This document shows positions 7,918 through 15,707 of a DNA stretch of 45,315 bases, piece by piece; within the stretch, counting starts at the first letter, position 1, and each line of letters begins with the position of its first letter. Under the pieces are notes generated by a model that was not told the DNA's origin, made no database searches, and was given only the letters and a program-made list of their open reading frames with translations. The position numbers and the translations under genes were made by a program. The DNA comes from Desulfurococcaceae archaeon UBA285 (GTDB taxonomy: Archaea > Thermoproteota > Thermoprotei_A > Sulfolobales > Desulfurococcaceae). The stretch covers positions 55,744-101,058 of the forward strand of contig DADP01000026.1 of the NCBI GenBank assembly GCA_002495025.1. Reading direction: 5' to 3'.

Positions 7918-8565
7918 TTACTTCATATAGTCGAATAGTGTTTTTCTCCGTGGTTTTTGTTTTCCAGTAATTTCCTCGTCTATAACTGGTTTTATAGTGT
8001 TTTTAAAGTCTTCTTCGAGCACGCTTCTTAGTGGTGGTTTGTAGAGTGCTGATGCTGGATGATATGTTGGAATAATTTTTACTTCAAAACCCAGTATTTT
8101 TGCATTGTAGATTCTTCCATGGTTTACACTCATACTAGTCCACTTTAATCCAGCTAGTTGAAAGATTATTCTACCAGCGTGTCTGCCGAGAGCTATTATT
8201 ACCCGGGGCTTTATGAGTTCTAATTGTCGGAGTAGATATGGGAGGCATGCTGCTATTTCATCTTCCTCCGGGTCTCTATTGTTTGGAGGTCTGCATTTAA
8301 CTACATTGGTAATATAGAAATCACTGCGCTTATACCCTATAGACTCTATTAGCTCTGTGAGTAGTTTGCCAGCCGCTCCAACAAATGGTCTTCCTTTTTC
8401 GTCTTCTTTTTCACCCGGTGCTTCACCAATAAAAACTACGAGTGTTTTTCTATTACCCTCTCCAGGCACGGCTTTTCTTCTATTGAGGTGTAGTCTACAC
8501 TTTGTACAATTATAGATTTCTTGTTCTAGTCTACTCCATTCCTCATCTATATTCTGACTACTCAA
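7918..8565 (-). CDS. Type IV (family 4) uracil-DNA glycosylase
   Basis: A 215-residue repair enzyme that removes uracil from DNA. The four [4Fe-4S] cysteines of family 4 UDGs are visible: C20 and C23 (CTKC), C91 (V-K-C-R-P-P) and C107. The catalytic/uracil-binding motif G-E-A-P-G-x-x-E-D-x-x-G-x-P-F-V-G is at 48-63, and the second motif H-P-A-S is near 177. The C terminus (KTLFDYMK, 208-215) looks like a PCNA-interacting (PIP) peptide. Start ATG at 8565. It is 30 nt downstream of the kinase gene on the same strand, so may be co-transcribed with it. Confidence 0.93.
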   Translation of the reverse strand: MSSQNIDEEWSRLEQEIYNCTKCRLHLNRRKAVPGEGNRKTLVVFIGEAPGEKEDEKGRPFVGAAGKLLTELIESIGYKRSDFYITNVVKCRPPNNRDPEEDEIAACLPYLLRQLELIKPRVIIALGRHAGRIIFQLAGLKWTSMSVNHGRIYNAKILGFEVKIIPTYHPASALYKPPLRSVLEEDFKNTIKPVIDEEITGKQKPRRKTLFDYMK

Positions 8566-8595
8566 CTACTCTCCCCAGATACTCTGGAAAAATGT

Positions 8596-9285
8596 CTATA
8601 CACCTAGAAGTATCTTTGAGGAGATAAGTATTAGACTAGATGCTAGTGTTATCAATACATTGTCGTCTATGTATGGGGGAAACTCGTAGTGTTCAACAAT
8701 ACTTGAAACAATAGCTGCTACTACTCCTGGATACCCCGCTAGTATAAATCCTATTGGAATAGTCGTAAAGAGCATACCGAGATTTCCATACCAAGACTTA
8801 GTTCTCCTTCCATACAATCCATTTCTAATAATTCCTGTTACAGCATCGCCAAAGGAGATAAATAGCGGGGGTATTACAGCGTAGAAGGGATTGCTAGTTA
8901 AAATCCATACAAAGAACAATGAGAGACCCCATGCAATAGCGAAGTTTACCTCGAATGCGTTTTCACTGGTTTGAAACCATCCTAGTAGCTTTCTAGAACG
9001 GTGTGGTAGATATAGAATTAACGCTATTGCCAGCGCGAACAGTGTTGGTATAAGCGGCGAGGAAAATATAAATGGTGTGAGTAGTGCAACCACGCCTCCA
9101 GCACCCATGTGAATAATCTTTCTATTATAGTATACTGCTACGTTTTCCCGCATTCCCCTGCCCACCATGAATTTAAAGAGTTTTCTTGTAAACCATATGA
9201 GGAATACTATGTAGATGAATAATCCAATAGCATATAATACCTCTCTCACCGGGTCGCTTGGTAGAATCAACGTAGCCACCTTCAC
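8596..9285 (-). CDS. Dolichol kinase / DGK1-like CTP-dependent lipid kinase
   Basis: A 229-residue integral membrane protein with about seven helices. It carries the hallmarks of the SEC59/DGK1/VTE5 superfamily: R-K-I-I-H-M-G-A-G-G at 55-64, F-G-D-A-V-T-G at 144-150, and G-R-R-T-K-S-W-Y-G-N-L-G-M at 158-170, followed by E-H-Y and D-D-N near the C terminus. Family members phosphorylate isoprenoid alcohols or diacylglycerol using CTP. In archaea a role in polyprenol (N-glycosylation lipid carrier) or geranylgeraniol phosphorylation is plausible. The gene diverges from the hydroxyacid dehydrogenase gene. Confidence 0.85.
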   Translation of the reverse strand: MKVATLILPSDPVREVLYAIGLFIYIVFLIWFTRKLFKFMVGRGMRENVAVYYNRKIIHMGAGGVVALLTPFIFSSPLIPTLFALAIALILYLPHRSRKLLGWFQTSENAFEVNFAIAWGLSLFFVWILTSNPFYAVIPPLFISFGDAVTGIIRNGLYGRRTKSWYGNLGMLFTTIPIGFILAGYPGVVAAIVSSIVEHYEFPPYIDDNVLITLASSLILISSKILLGV

Positions 9286-9330
9286 AATTATCCTTTCTAG
9301 TAGTGAAGGAATTTGCCAAGAAATATTTAT

Positions 9331-9344
9331 TTCTTAAATTTATA
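9331..9344 (+). promoter_or_regulatory. TATA-like promoter element for the hydroxyacid dehydrogenase gene
   Basis: TTCTTAAATTTATA lies 23-36 nt upstream of the TTG start at 9368, the spacing expected for a leaderless archaeal transcript. It supports TTG 9368 as the start. Confidence 0.5.
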
Positions 9345-9367
9345 GAGTAATACAGTAGGCGATTACA

Positions 9368-10237
9368 TTGAAAATAGGCATTATTGGATTAGGAGTAATG
9401 GGTTCTAATCTAGCAAGGTGTTTATCGGGAAAGAATGTTGAATTAGGATACTATAATAGAAGTAGAGAAAAAGCAGATAGATTAGCCCGTGAAATAGGTG
9501 GATTAGTCTATTCAAACCCCGTGGATTTATTAAGTGAATCTGATTTAACAATACTGTTTCTACCTCGGGACGAAGACGTTCTCGAAGTGGTTGGAGAAAT
9601 AACTAGAAAAAGCAGTGGTGGTGTTGTAGTTAACGCCTCTACTATTACTCCAAATACAAGTCTTAAAACACAGAGAATACTAGAAGAAAAGGGAGTGAAG
9701 TATATTGAAGCACCTGTATATGGAAGCAGTGATGAAGCACGAGAATGCAGACTTATAAGCATTATAGCATCACGTAGAGAGGTATTTGATGAATATAGAG
9801 GTGTTTTCGCCCTCTACAGTAGAAAAACATATTATGTTGGTGAACCACCGAAAGCTATTGCTTTAAAACTAGCTTTAAACAATCTAGGTCTTTCAATGCC
9901 TGCTTTAATAGCGGAATCACTAATGATCCTGGAGTCGCATGGAGTAGAATTAGAAGTATTCAAAGAGATCTCGCGCGAATTGTGGTTTGGTGGAGTCCTA
10001 GATAGATATCTAGACAGAGTAGTCAGTGAGAAACCAGTTAGATTTAAAGCAGAACTAGCTGCTAAAGACTATGCCTATATATCACAATCTCTCCGCGCAA
10101 AGGGACTACCATCAATAATATCTAGTGCACTATATGAATTCTACAGTATTGCAAGTAATAATGGATACGCCGAAAAAGACTACCCCTACGCAGCAAAATA
10201 CTTTATAGACATGGCGAAAAAGAAGCAAAGACAGTAG
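9368..10237 (+). CDS. 3-hydroxyisobutyrate dehydrogenase-family (beta-hydroxyacid) dehydrogenase
   Basis: A 289-residue NAD(P)-dependent beta-hydroxyacid dehydrogenase. The Rossmann motif G-L-G-V-M-G is at 7-12, and N30-R31-S32 at the end of beta-2 suggests NADP preference. The substrate signature E-A-P-V-Y-G-S lies at 114-120, and the catalytic Lys is K167 in A-L-K-L-A-L-N-N, with N171. The usual signature has D-A-P-V-S-G-G, so this member may belong to the glyoxylate/succinic-semialdehyde-reductase-like branch; the substrate is not certain. The start is TTG, giving a perfect N terminus for the fold. The GtrA-domain gene follows after 18 nt. Confidence 0.88.
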   Translation: MKIGIIGLGVMGSNLARCLSGKNVELGYYNRSREKADRLAREIGGLVYSNPVDLLSESDLTILFLPRDEDVLEVVGEITRKSSGGVVVNASTITPNTSLKTQRILEEKGVKYIEAPVYGSSDEARECRLISIIASRREVFDEYRGVFALYSRKTYYVGEPPKAIALKLALNNLGLSMPALIAESLMILESHGVELEVFKEISRELWFGGVLDRYLDRVVSEKPVRFKAELAAKDYAYISQSLRAKGLPSIISSALYEFYSIASNNGYAEKDYPYAAKYFIDMAKKKQRQ

Positions 10238-10255
10238 AATACCCCGTGGTACATA

Positions 10256-10987
10256 ATGAATTTAAAATGCATTAATAGAGGAATTAAGAGTGAAATCTGC
10301 ATTCTCGAAGACTGGCTAGACGTAATACAAGATAAAATAGACAACTACAACTTCAAAGAAGACAGTGTTCTAGCTGTAAAAACACCTTTAATTCATCGAA
10401 TTGCGTTGAAAATACTTGGATTTAAAACACTTGGTTCAACCAGGAATGGATTTATTATAGGCTATGCCGGGTCGGAAGACACGAGTAAAACAATATTATT
10501 GGAATTAACGAGTAGAGACTACTACTCCCTCTACTCTAAGAAACTACCACGTTTAATAGCTCTTCCACTATCAGAACCCGAGAGAACACTAATCTATGTA
10601 GGTGTAGGAGCCTCTGGCGTCGTAGTCAATGTATTAGCAGCAGAAATAACGTATCGTGCATTAAAGGAAGCACTTGGCTTAATAGTAAACACTATTGCTT
10701 CAGCCACAGGCTTCGAGGTAAGTGTACTATCAAATTTCACATTGAATGAAACAATAACATTTAGAAATACAGGGCTGGAGAAAACCTGGAGAAAAATATT
10801 GGAGAGGTTTTTCAAATACCATGTTGCTAGTTTAGCAAGCCTGGCCTGCCAGGTGTCTATGGCTAATATACTACCATTCTTGTTTAAAACACCGTTCTGG
10901 CTTGGACAATTCACTGGGGTATTACTAGGTTTTATTGTAAACTTTATTTTGGGATACATATATACGTGGAGTAGGCATAGAATCTAG
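10256..10987 (+). CDS. GtrA-family membrane protein with N-terminal unknown domain
   Basis: A 243-residue protein. The C-terminal half (about 112-240) has four membrane helices and the GtrA signatures: G-V-G-A-S-G-V-V-V-N in helix 1, S-N-F-T-L-N-E-T-I-T-F-R after helix 2, and a final helix ending in W-S-R-H-R. GtrA proteins are thought to move lipid-linked sugars across the membrane. The first ~110 residues are soluble and unassigned; they are not part of standard GtrA proteins, which are about 120-150 residues. The neighbouring kinase-like and sugar-nucleotide genes make a cell-surface glycan role reasonable, but this is inference. Confidence 0.75.
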   Translation: MNLKCINRGIKSEICILEDWLDVIQDKIDNYNFKEDSVLAVKTPLIHRIALKILGFKTLGSTRNGFIIGYAGSEDTSKTILLELTSRDYYSLYSKKLPRLIALPLSEPERTLIYVGVGASGVVVNVLAAEITYRALKEALGLIVNTIASATGFEVSVLSNFTLNETITFRNTGLEKTWRKILERFFKYHVASLASLACQVSMANILPFLFKTPFWLGQFTGVLLGFIVNFILGYIYTWSRHRI

Positions 10988-10996
10988 GTGGTTTCC

Positions 10997-11227
10997 ATGG
11001 GCTTGAAGCATGGAAAATACATATATGTTAAGAGAAACGATGGATACTATGTCAAGGTAAGAGTATTAAATATAAGGTTCAAGGGGAAAACAGAAGGCGC
11101 AGATATAAACAATCCATCAAAATACATTGCAACAAACTACAAGACAACTAAACCACCATTGACAGCTACAATAATAAGCGAAGAAGTACTACCCGAAGAT
11201 ATTCGAAAAATAATCAATTCAATATAG
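10997..11227 (+). CDS. Small conserved-looking archaeal protein, function unknown
   Basis: A 76-residue basic protein beginning M-G-L-K-H-G-K-Y-I-Y-V-K-R. ATG 10997 is preferred over GTG 10988, which directly abuts the upstream stop. It has an alternating hydrophobic/basic pattern suggesting a small beta-barrel, then a short C-terminal helix. I have a vague recollection of a crenarchaeal DUF5622 family of this size and opening, but cannot confirm it. Its position after the GtrA gene and 12 nt before the next small gene suggests one operon. Confidence 0.65.
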   Translation: MGLKHGKYIYVKRNDGYYVKVRVLNIRFKGKTEGADINNPSKYIATNYKTTKPPLTATIISEEVLPEDIRKIINSI

Positions 11228-11239
11228 TGTGAACTAGTC

Positions 11240-11545
11240 TTGATGAACACGTTTTTCAATATTTTATCTAAAAACCTAGATAGAATTACACGTGAAAACC
11301 AGGGATCCTACCTACTAATTCTCGGCGAAGTCAAAGGGAAGAAGATAGCTATATGTACTAAGAAAGGAGAGCACTCCATATACGCGAAAATAACACTTGA
11401 AGAACTACTATCATCTCTTGACTGCAGAGAGGTTGAATACAATCCACATGGATTATATGTTTTCGCCGAAACAGAAGAAGAGTTGGCAGAAAAAACAATT
11501 AGTAAAATAACTCGAGTAATAGAGGCATCTTTTAAAACTACTTAG
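11240..11545 (+). CDS. Small hypothetical protein
   Basis: A 101-residue soluble protein with alternating charged helices and beta-strands (L-L-I-L-G-E-V-K-G-K-K-I-A-I near 25-40). Two Cys (C39, C63) are not in a recognisable motif. I do not recognise the family. It is the last gene of the run starting at 9368, and its 3' end overlaps the converging KaiC-like gene by 8 bp. Confidence 0.6.
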   Translation: MMNTFFNILSKNLDRITRENQGSYLLILGEVKGKKIAICTKKGEHSIYAKITLEELLSSLDCREVEYNPHGLYVFAETEEELAEKTISKITRVIEASFKTT

Positions 11546-12296
11546 TTAATTGTAGTACAACTGGTTTTAAGCCTTCATGGTCTATACCATACAATACATA
11601 TCCCTGCTTGCTATCCACGCCCTTCATTTTACGAACAGTTATCTGGCGTACAAATATTGGTATTGCCTGTGCGAGCTGTGGGTGGATGTTGCTTGTTTCC
11701 AGTATGCCGTCAACAAGGTGTTCTATACTAGCTAAGTATTCTTTAAAACTCTCTGTTGACGTGTGTAGTGTTGCTATTGTAAGAATACTTCTTGATTTTG
11801 CAAAAATAGCTCTCAGCGACTTGATAAATAGTATTAGTCGTGTTGGATCCATTTGAATAAAGAGGTCGTTTAGAGAATCAATTACAAGGAGGCCATTCTC
11901 ACTCAATCCATGTTTTTCAACTACACGTGTAAGTATCGATAGGAATTTATCTGGTTCTTCTACTTGGACTTCCTCTTCGACGCAAAAGTGGGGCTTAGTG
12001 GTTTTCAAGATATAGCTAAATCCATCTACAAAGATTAATTGTTTATCACTACATACTTTGTTTGTATCCACACCGAATGATTCTAGTTGCATGAGTACCG
12101 TTTGGGGATCGTCGTCTACTGTAACATATACGACTGGCTCACCACTAGATAATGCGTCTTTAACAATGTGTGTAATAATAACAGATTTACCTGAACCTCC
12201 CTCACCGGCTAGTATTACAAGGTTGTTTCTTGGTATTCCATGTGGGAGAATGTATTTGAATAAATCTTGTTTTAATACAAAGAACTTTGTAGTCAA
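11538..12296 (-). CDS. KaiC/RAD55-like RecA-superfamily ATPase
   Basis: A 252-residue single-domain ATPase. Walker A is G-E-G-G-S-G-K-S at 31-38 and Walker B is L-L-V-I-D at 136-140 followed by S-L-N-D. This layout is that of archaeal KaiC-like/RAD55 proteins, several of which act in signalling, archaellum control (FlaH/ArlH) or DNA repair. No catalytic Glu directly after the first strand as in RadA is evident. No flagellar genes are nearby, so the role is open. It lies 81 nt downstream of the Lrp gene on the same strand. Confidence 0.8.
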   Translation of the reverse strand: MTTKFFVLKQDLFKYILPHGIPRNNLVILAGEGGSGKSVIITHIVKDALSSGEPVVYVTVDDDPQTVLMQLESFGVDTNKVCSDKQLIFVDGFSYILKTTKPHFCVEEEVQVEEPDKFLSILTRVVEKHGLSENGLLVIDSLNDLFIQMDPTRLILFIKSLRAIFAKSRSILTIATLHTSTESFKEYLASIEHLVDGILETSNIHPQLAQAIPIFVRQITVRKMKGVDSKQGYVLYGIDHEGLKPVVLQLTK

Positions 12297-12377
12297 GATT
12301 CCACGCCTTTAATAGGAAAAGATGTTAGAGTTTAATAAACTAGTTGCTAATAGATCTTCGACTTATTGACAAAAACT

Positions 12378-12830
12378 CTATATGTATGCTTCGTTTTTAA
12401 CTACTTCGGATAGAATCATTGGATATACTGAGATTACGCCTTCAATACTCTTTATTTCACTATGTATTCTCTCTAGTTCCTCGCCTGAAGTAGCCCATAT
12501 TACAGCCAGTATATCGTGGTCTCCAGTTGTTATCACCAGGTATTTTACATAGTCTTTTTCTTTGAGTTGTTTAACTACATCGAATAGTTTTTCTGGTCTT
12601 ACATTTATTCCAGTAAAGCTTATTTTAGTGTAGCCTAGTGCTATAGGATCAATTATTGCCGTGTATTTTTTAATTACACCACTACTCTCTAGTTTTCGAA
12701 CTCTCTTAATAACTGCTACATCTGTGAGATTAACTGTTTTTGCGAGTTCACGATATGTGGTTCTTGCATTTTGCTGAAGTATTGACAAAATCTTTCTATC
12801 TATTTCATCAATCAGTCTTGCTGTCATCAT
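12378..12830 (-). CDS. Lrp/AsnC-family transcription regulator
   Basis: About 150 residues, with an N-terminal winged helix-turn-helix (D-R-K-I-L-S-I-L-Q-Q-N-A-R-T-T-Y, then the recognition helix V-A-V-I-K-R-V-R-K-L) and a C-terminal RAM/AsnC ligand-binding domain ending in V-Y-P-M-I-L. Lrp proteins in archaea sense amino acids and regulate amino acid metabolism. The ATG pair at 12827-12830 is a better start than GTG 12836. The start lies inside the end of the small CxxC gene, so the two are probably translated from one mRNA. The proline dehydrogenase operon nearby is a plausible but unproven target. Confidence 0.9.
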   Translation of the reverse strand: MMTARLIDEIDRKILSILQQNARTTYRELAKTVNLTDVAVIKRVRKLESSGVIKKYTAIIDPIALGYTKISFTGINVRPEKLFDVVKQLKEKDYVKYLVITTGDHDILAVIWATSGEELERIHSEIKSIEGVISVYPMILSEVVKNEAYI

Positions 12831-13146
12831 AAACACCTTCTTCTCTACTACTTGTATTTAAACCATTGAATTTAAACACACCAATCCTTTTATATTCAGC
12901 TTCTTCACCTTCTGGTTCAATCATTTCAACTAGTTTCAAATTATATCCTTTTGACAATGCTAGATATGCATAGTCTTCAAGCCAATCTCTAATTCCACAT
13001 GTATGGCAAAAAGTACCAGTAAACTCGACTACTATAGTTCCATCATCTCTAACTTCTAATACTTTGGCTTGTGATTCTACTCCATGTAATTTATTATATA
13101 GTCCGGTTATTTCTCCAAGAATATATTTAAATTTACCACTAGACAT
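12808..13146 (-). CDS. Small CxxC protein, function unknown
   Basis: 112 residues from ATG 13146. A longer frame reaching 13260 has an atypical Cys/Phe-rich N terminus and is unlikely to be translated. The core reads V-V-E-F-T-G-T-F-C-H-T-C-G, a strand followed by a CHTC motif and an acidic helix (D-W-L-E-D-Y). The strand-then-CxxC layout is faintly like NifU C-terminal domains, but I cannot claim homology. Its 3' end overlaps the Lrp gene, and its promoter region is shared with the divergent thioredoxin-like gene, so a redox or metal role is an attractive guess. Confidence 0.65.
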   Translation of the reverse strand: MSSGKFKYILGEITGLYNKLHGVESQAKVLEVRDDGTIVVEFTGTFCHTCGIRDWLEDYAYLALSKGYNLKLVEMIEPEGEEAEYKRIGVFKFNGLNTSSREEGVYDDSKTD

Positions 13147-13291
13147 AGTTAGTATCCCCACTAATCTAGTTATATTTTTGTACTGGTTAATAAATTCTAT
13201 AAAACAACAATAATGACTACAAGTGAAGTTATAAAAAACTATAACTACTTGAATAATCAATTAGCAAAATCTAGGTAATAGGTGTGCTTAC

Positions 13292-13807
13292 ATGGAGAAA
13301 GATCTACTGGAATTACTAAAGAAAATGTTGTATAGTGATCCAGAGAAGAAAAAGGGTAGAGAAGGCCTGGAAGTAGATCAAATAGAACCAGATTCGCCAC
13401 ATGGAATCTACGTATACGACTTCAACAAGGAAAAATGGATTTTAAGACAGGTTAGTGGCGAACCCCAATTACCATGGGGAGATGGCTACTATGCTATATA
13501 CTTTGATAATGCAAAGTGTCCTGCTTGTAGATCATATGATAACTACTGGTATCCATTTGTCAAGTTGTTTGGAAAACTATTTTCTAATGTAAACTACGTT
13601 GTAGTATTATGTGATTGGTTTTCAAGAGAGTGCTACTCGGAAGCAGCAAGTGGTGCATTCAAGAAATTTGATGTTCACGCGTCTCCAACGACAATATTTC
13701 TAAGTGTGAATGGGGGAGAAGTAAAGGGTAAGAACGAGGTTAGCGGGGTAAAAAAGATTGATGAACTACTAAGTTTACTAACTGACTTCATACAGAAACA
13801 CAGGTAG
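13292..13807 (+). CDS. Thioredoxin-like protein with CPAC active site
   Basis: 171 residues. A thioredoxin fold starts near 65: Y-A-I-Y-F-D, then C76-P-A-C79, the helix, a second strand Y-V-V-V-L-C, and a cis-Pro loop S-P-T-T near 137-140. The 60-residue N-terminal extension is charged and has no signal peptide, so the protein is probably cytosolic. The active-site pair CPAC differs from classical CGPC. The gene is transcribed away from the CxxC/Lrp pair and ends 1 nt from the converging oxidoreductase gene. Confidence 0.8.
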   Translation: MEKDLLELLKKMLYSDPEKKKGREGLEVDQIEPDSPHGIYVYDFNKEKWILRQVSGEPQLPWGDGYYAIYFDNAKCPACRSYDNYWYPFVKLFGKLFSNVNYVVVLCDWFSRECYSEAASGAFKKFDVHASPTTIFLSVNGGEVKGKNEVSGVKKIDELLSLLTDFIQKHR

Positions 13808-13808
13808 T

Positions 13809-14948
13809 TTATCCAATAACAGCTAGTTCTTTTACTAATTTACCAGTCTTAAATCTCTCAAGAGTTAGATTTTCTGCTACTTCAATACCTGGTTTTCCAT
13901 CAACAACCCAGTTTGCTATTACTACACCGGTCATTGGAGCCATCATTAATCCATGCCCGCTGAAGCCAGCTGCTATATAGAGGTTTTCAAATGGATGGAC
14001 TGGTCCATATATTGGGTGGTGGTCTGGTGTCATATCATAGTATCCCATCCAATACCTTGTTATATTAATGTATCGTAGAGCAGGGTAGAGCTCACTGAGT
14101 GGTTTTACAATTTTATAGATAGCGTCGAATCTCTGAGAGTTGAGGGGTATCCACGGCTCGTCTTTGACATCTCTTGCGAGTATTATTGAACCATGGCTTG
14201 TTTGAGTTATATGTGGAGAACCAGGTGTATCCCAGTCGATTACCAGGCCTGCTTTAATTATTTCACTATATGCTTCTGTTACAATTGGATGTCTTGGAAC
14301 AGGCTCTATTGGCACGTCTACACCAATAGATTCAAGTATTTTCTTAGACCCTTCAGCTGCCGCTACTATAAATACATCTGCATCTAGCTGTCCGCGTGGA
14401 GAAATAGCTGATTTTACTCTTCCACCACTGACTACTAGTTTTTCAATTGGTGTATATGGTATGATCTTAGCGCCCATTTTCTTTACTCTTAGATATAACT
14501 CTGTGAAAACCTCCATGAGGTTCATTTTACCCGCTGTTGGATCATATAATGCTCCTTCAACGATATCTATATTCATATATGGTTCTTTTTCTTTCAACTC
14601 GTCTTTTCCAATAATTCTCGTTGGTACACCATATGAATTGTGGAATTGTGAGAGCTTTTTGAAAACATCTATTGTCTCGTTTTTTCTAGCAACCCATATA
14701 TATCCATTTTGATGAATTCCAACACCCCACGAGTCCCTGATCTCAAGCCACTTCTTAATGCTTTCTTTCATTAGTATAACGTGTTCTGGAGATGTAAATG
14801 AAGATCTAAAGCAAGCCACGTTTCTCAGTGATGCTCCACTACCAGGTGTTTTAGCATCAACAATTGTTATTTCTCCTACTCCTCTCTTGAGTAGCTCGTA
14901 TGCTATGAATAAACCAGATACTCCAGCACCAATAATTAATACCTTCAT
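13809..14948 (-). CDS. pdhB: FAD-dependent oxidoreductase, probable L-proline dehydrogenase beta (catalytic) subunit
   Basis: A 379-residue DAO-family flavoprotein. The N-terminal FAD motif is G-A-G-V-S-G (7-12), and the C-terminal DAO signature T-P-D-H-H-P-I-Y-G...A-G-F-S-G-H-G is near 320-345. It is related to sarcosine oxidase beta, HcnC and the catalytic subunit of dye-linked proline dehydrogenases, which oxidise L-proline to pyrroline-5-carboxylate. The four-gene context (FAD/[2Fe-2S] alpha, BFD-type subunit, ferredoxin-like subunit, beta) matches the PDH1 cluster known from Thermococcus and Pyrococcus. An opine or other imino-acid substrate remains possible. Its start overlaps the end of the preceding gene by 4 bp. 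Confidence 0.75.
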   Translation of the reverse strand: MKVLIIGAGVSGLFIAYELLKRGVGEITIVDAKTPGSGASLRNVACFRSSFTSPEHVILMKESIKKWLEIRDSWGVGIHQNGYIWVARKNETIDVFKKLSQFHNSYGVPTRIIGKDELKEKEPYMNIDIVEGALYDPTAGKMNLMEVFTELYLRVKKMGAKIIPYTPIEKLVVSGGRVKSAISPRGQLDADVFIVAAAEGSKKILESIGVDVPIEPVPRHPIVTEAYSEIIKAGLVIDWDTPGSPHITQTSHGSIILARDVKDEPWIPLNSQRFDAIYKIVKPLSELYPALRYINITRYWMGYYDMTPDHHPIYGPVHPFENLYIAAGFSGHGLMMAPMTGVVIANWVVDGKPGIEVAENLTLERFKTGKLVKELAVIG

Positions 14949-15226
14949 TTCTCGCCACCACGTGTGAAGTATTTAACTGGTATTGGAACGAGGGGTGGTC
15001 TAAACGTATAGTTTGATATGATTTCTCCAAGGTTTCTCCCGGTTTTCCTGGCAAACAATCTTGCTGCAATAACTAGACAGCCTCTCCCCTGACAGGGACC
15101 AAACCCTATTTTCAGTTTTTTCCTCAATAGTTCAAAGTCGTCTATTCCACTCTCAATGGCTTTAAGGATGTCTTCGAGTGTTACATCGTTACATCTACAT
15201 ATAATTGTTACTTTCTCTCTATCCAT
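14945..15226 (-). CDS. pdhF: BFD-type [2Fe-2S] subunit of the proline dehydrogenase-like complex
   Basis: A 93-residue protein of the bacterioferritin-associated ferredoxin (Fer2_BFD) type: C10-R-C12 near the N terminus and G-P-C-Q-G-R-G-C near 43-50 provide the four cluster ligands. In Thermococcales PDH1 this small gamma subunit bridges electron flow between the flavin subunits. It overlaps both neighbours (19-25 bp upstream, 4 bp downstream), which fixes its place in the operon. About 25 C-terminal residues extend beyond the Fer2_BFD domain. Confidence 0.8.
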   Translation of the reverse strand: MDREKVTIICRCNDVTLEDILKAIESGIDDFELLRKKLKIGFGPCQGRGCLVIAARLFARKTGRNLGEIISNYTFRPPLVPIPVKYFTRGGEK

Positions 15227-15702
15227 ATACTCCTCACCTCCATACCGAGTCCTTTTGGAGTTTTAACCGTTACAATAAAGGTCTTGTTTCTCTCCCAGAC
15301 ACGGACTACTTCGCCTTCTCCTACACGCTCGCCTCTTCTATTTAGTAGTATTACTCGGTCTCCCTTTCTAGGTGGTGGTAGTAACTCGTATGGGAGTGTA
15401 ACATAGTCTGCATCGGGCTTTGAAAGGTCTACTACGAATGCAGCTAGTCCAGGACATACTGCTACACACATACCACAACCAGTGCATTTATCCCATTCTA
15501 TTCTCGGTAGATCAATTATTCTCTCCATTTTAATGGCTTTTGTAGGACAGAATGCAATGCATATATTACATGGTATTTCCTCTGGGCACTCCAATATTGC
15601 CACAGGGCCTTTTACAAGCCTCTCGCTTGGTGGTATTAATCCGAGTTCTTTTAACTCCTCGATTTCAATATAGCCTTTTCTACGGAATTCAAATCTACTC
15701 AT
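15208..15702 (-). CDS. pdhX: Ferredoxin-like subunit with two [4Fe-4S] motifs
   Basis: From ATG 15702 (GTG 15711 is the longer option) this is a protein of about 164 residues. The first cluster motif is irregular, E-C-P-E-E-I-P-C-N-I-C-I-A-F-C-P, and the second is regular, C-T-G-C-G-M-C-V-A-V-C-P. A C-terminal SH3-like strand-rich domain (about 100-165) follows. In the Thermococcales complex the matching delta subunit is a ferredoxin-like protein; here it would carry electrons onward. It is embedded in the operon with overlaps on both sides. Confidence 0.78.
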   Translation of the reverse strand: MSRFEFRRKGYIEIEELKELGLIPPSERLVKGPVAILECPEEIPCNICIAFCPTKAIKMERIIDLPRIEWDKCTGCGMCVAVCPGLAAFVVDLSKPDADYVTLPYELLPPPRKGDRVILLNRRGERVGEGEVVRVWERNKTFIVTVKTPKGLGMEVRSIWIERK

Positions 15703-15707
15703 ATTTT

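Noticed and set aside
13147..13260. N-terminal extension of the CxxC protein gene up to 13260
   Set aside because: The extra 38 residues are hydrophobic and Cys-rich, unlike the rest, and cover the divergent promoter region; ATG 13146 is a better start.
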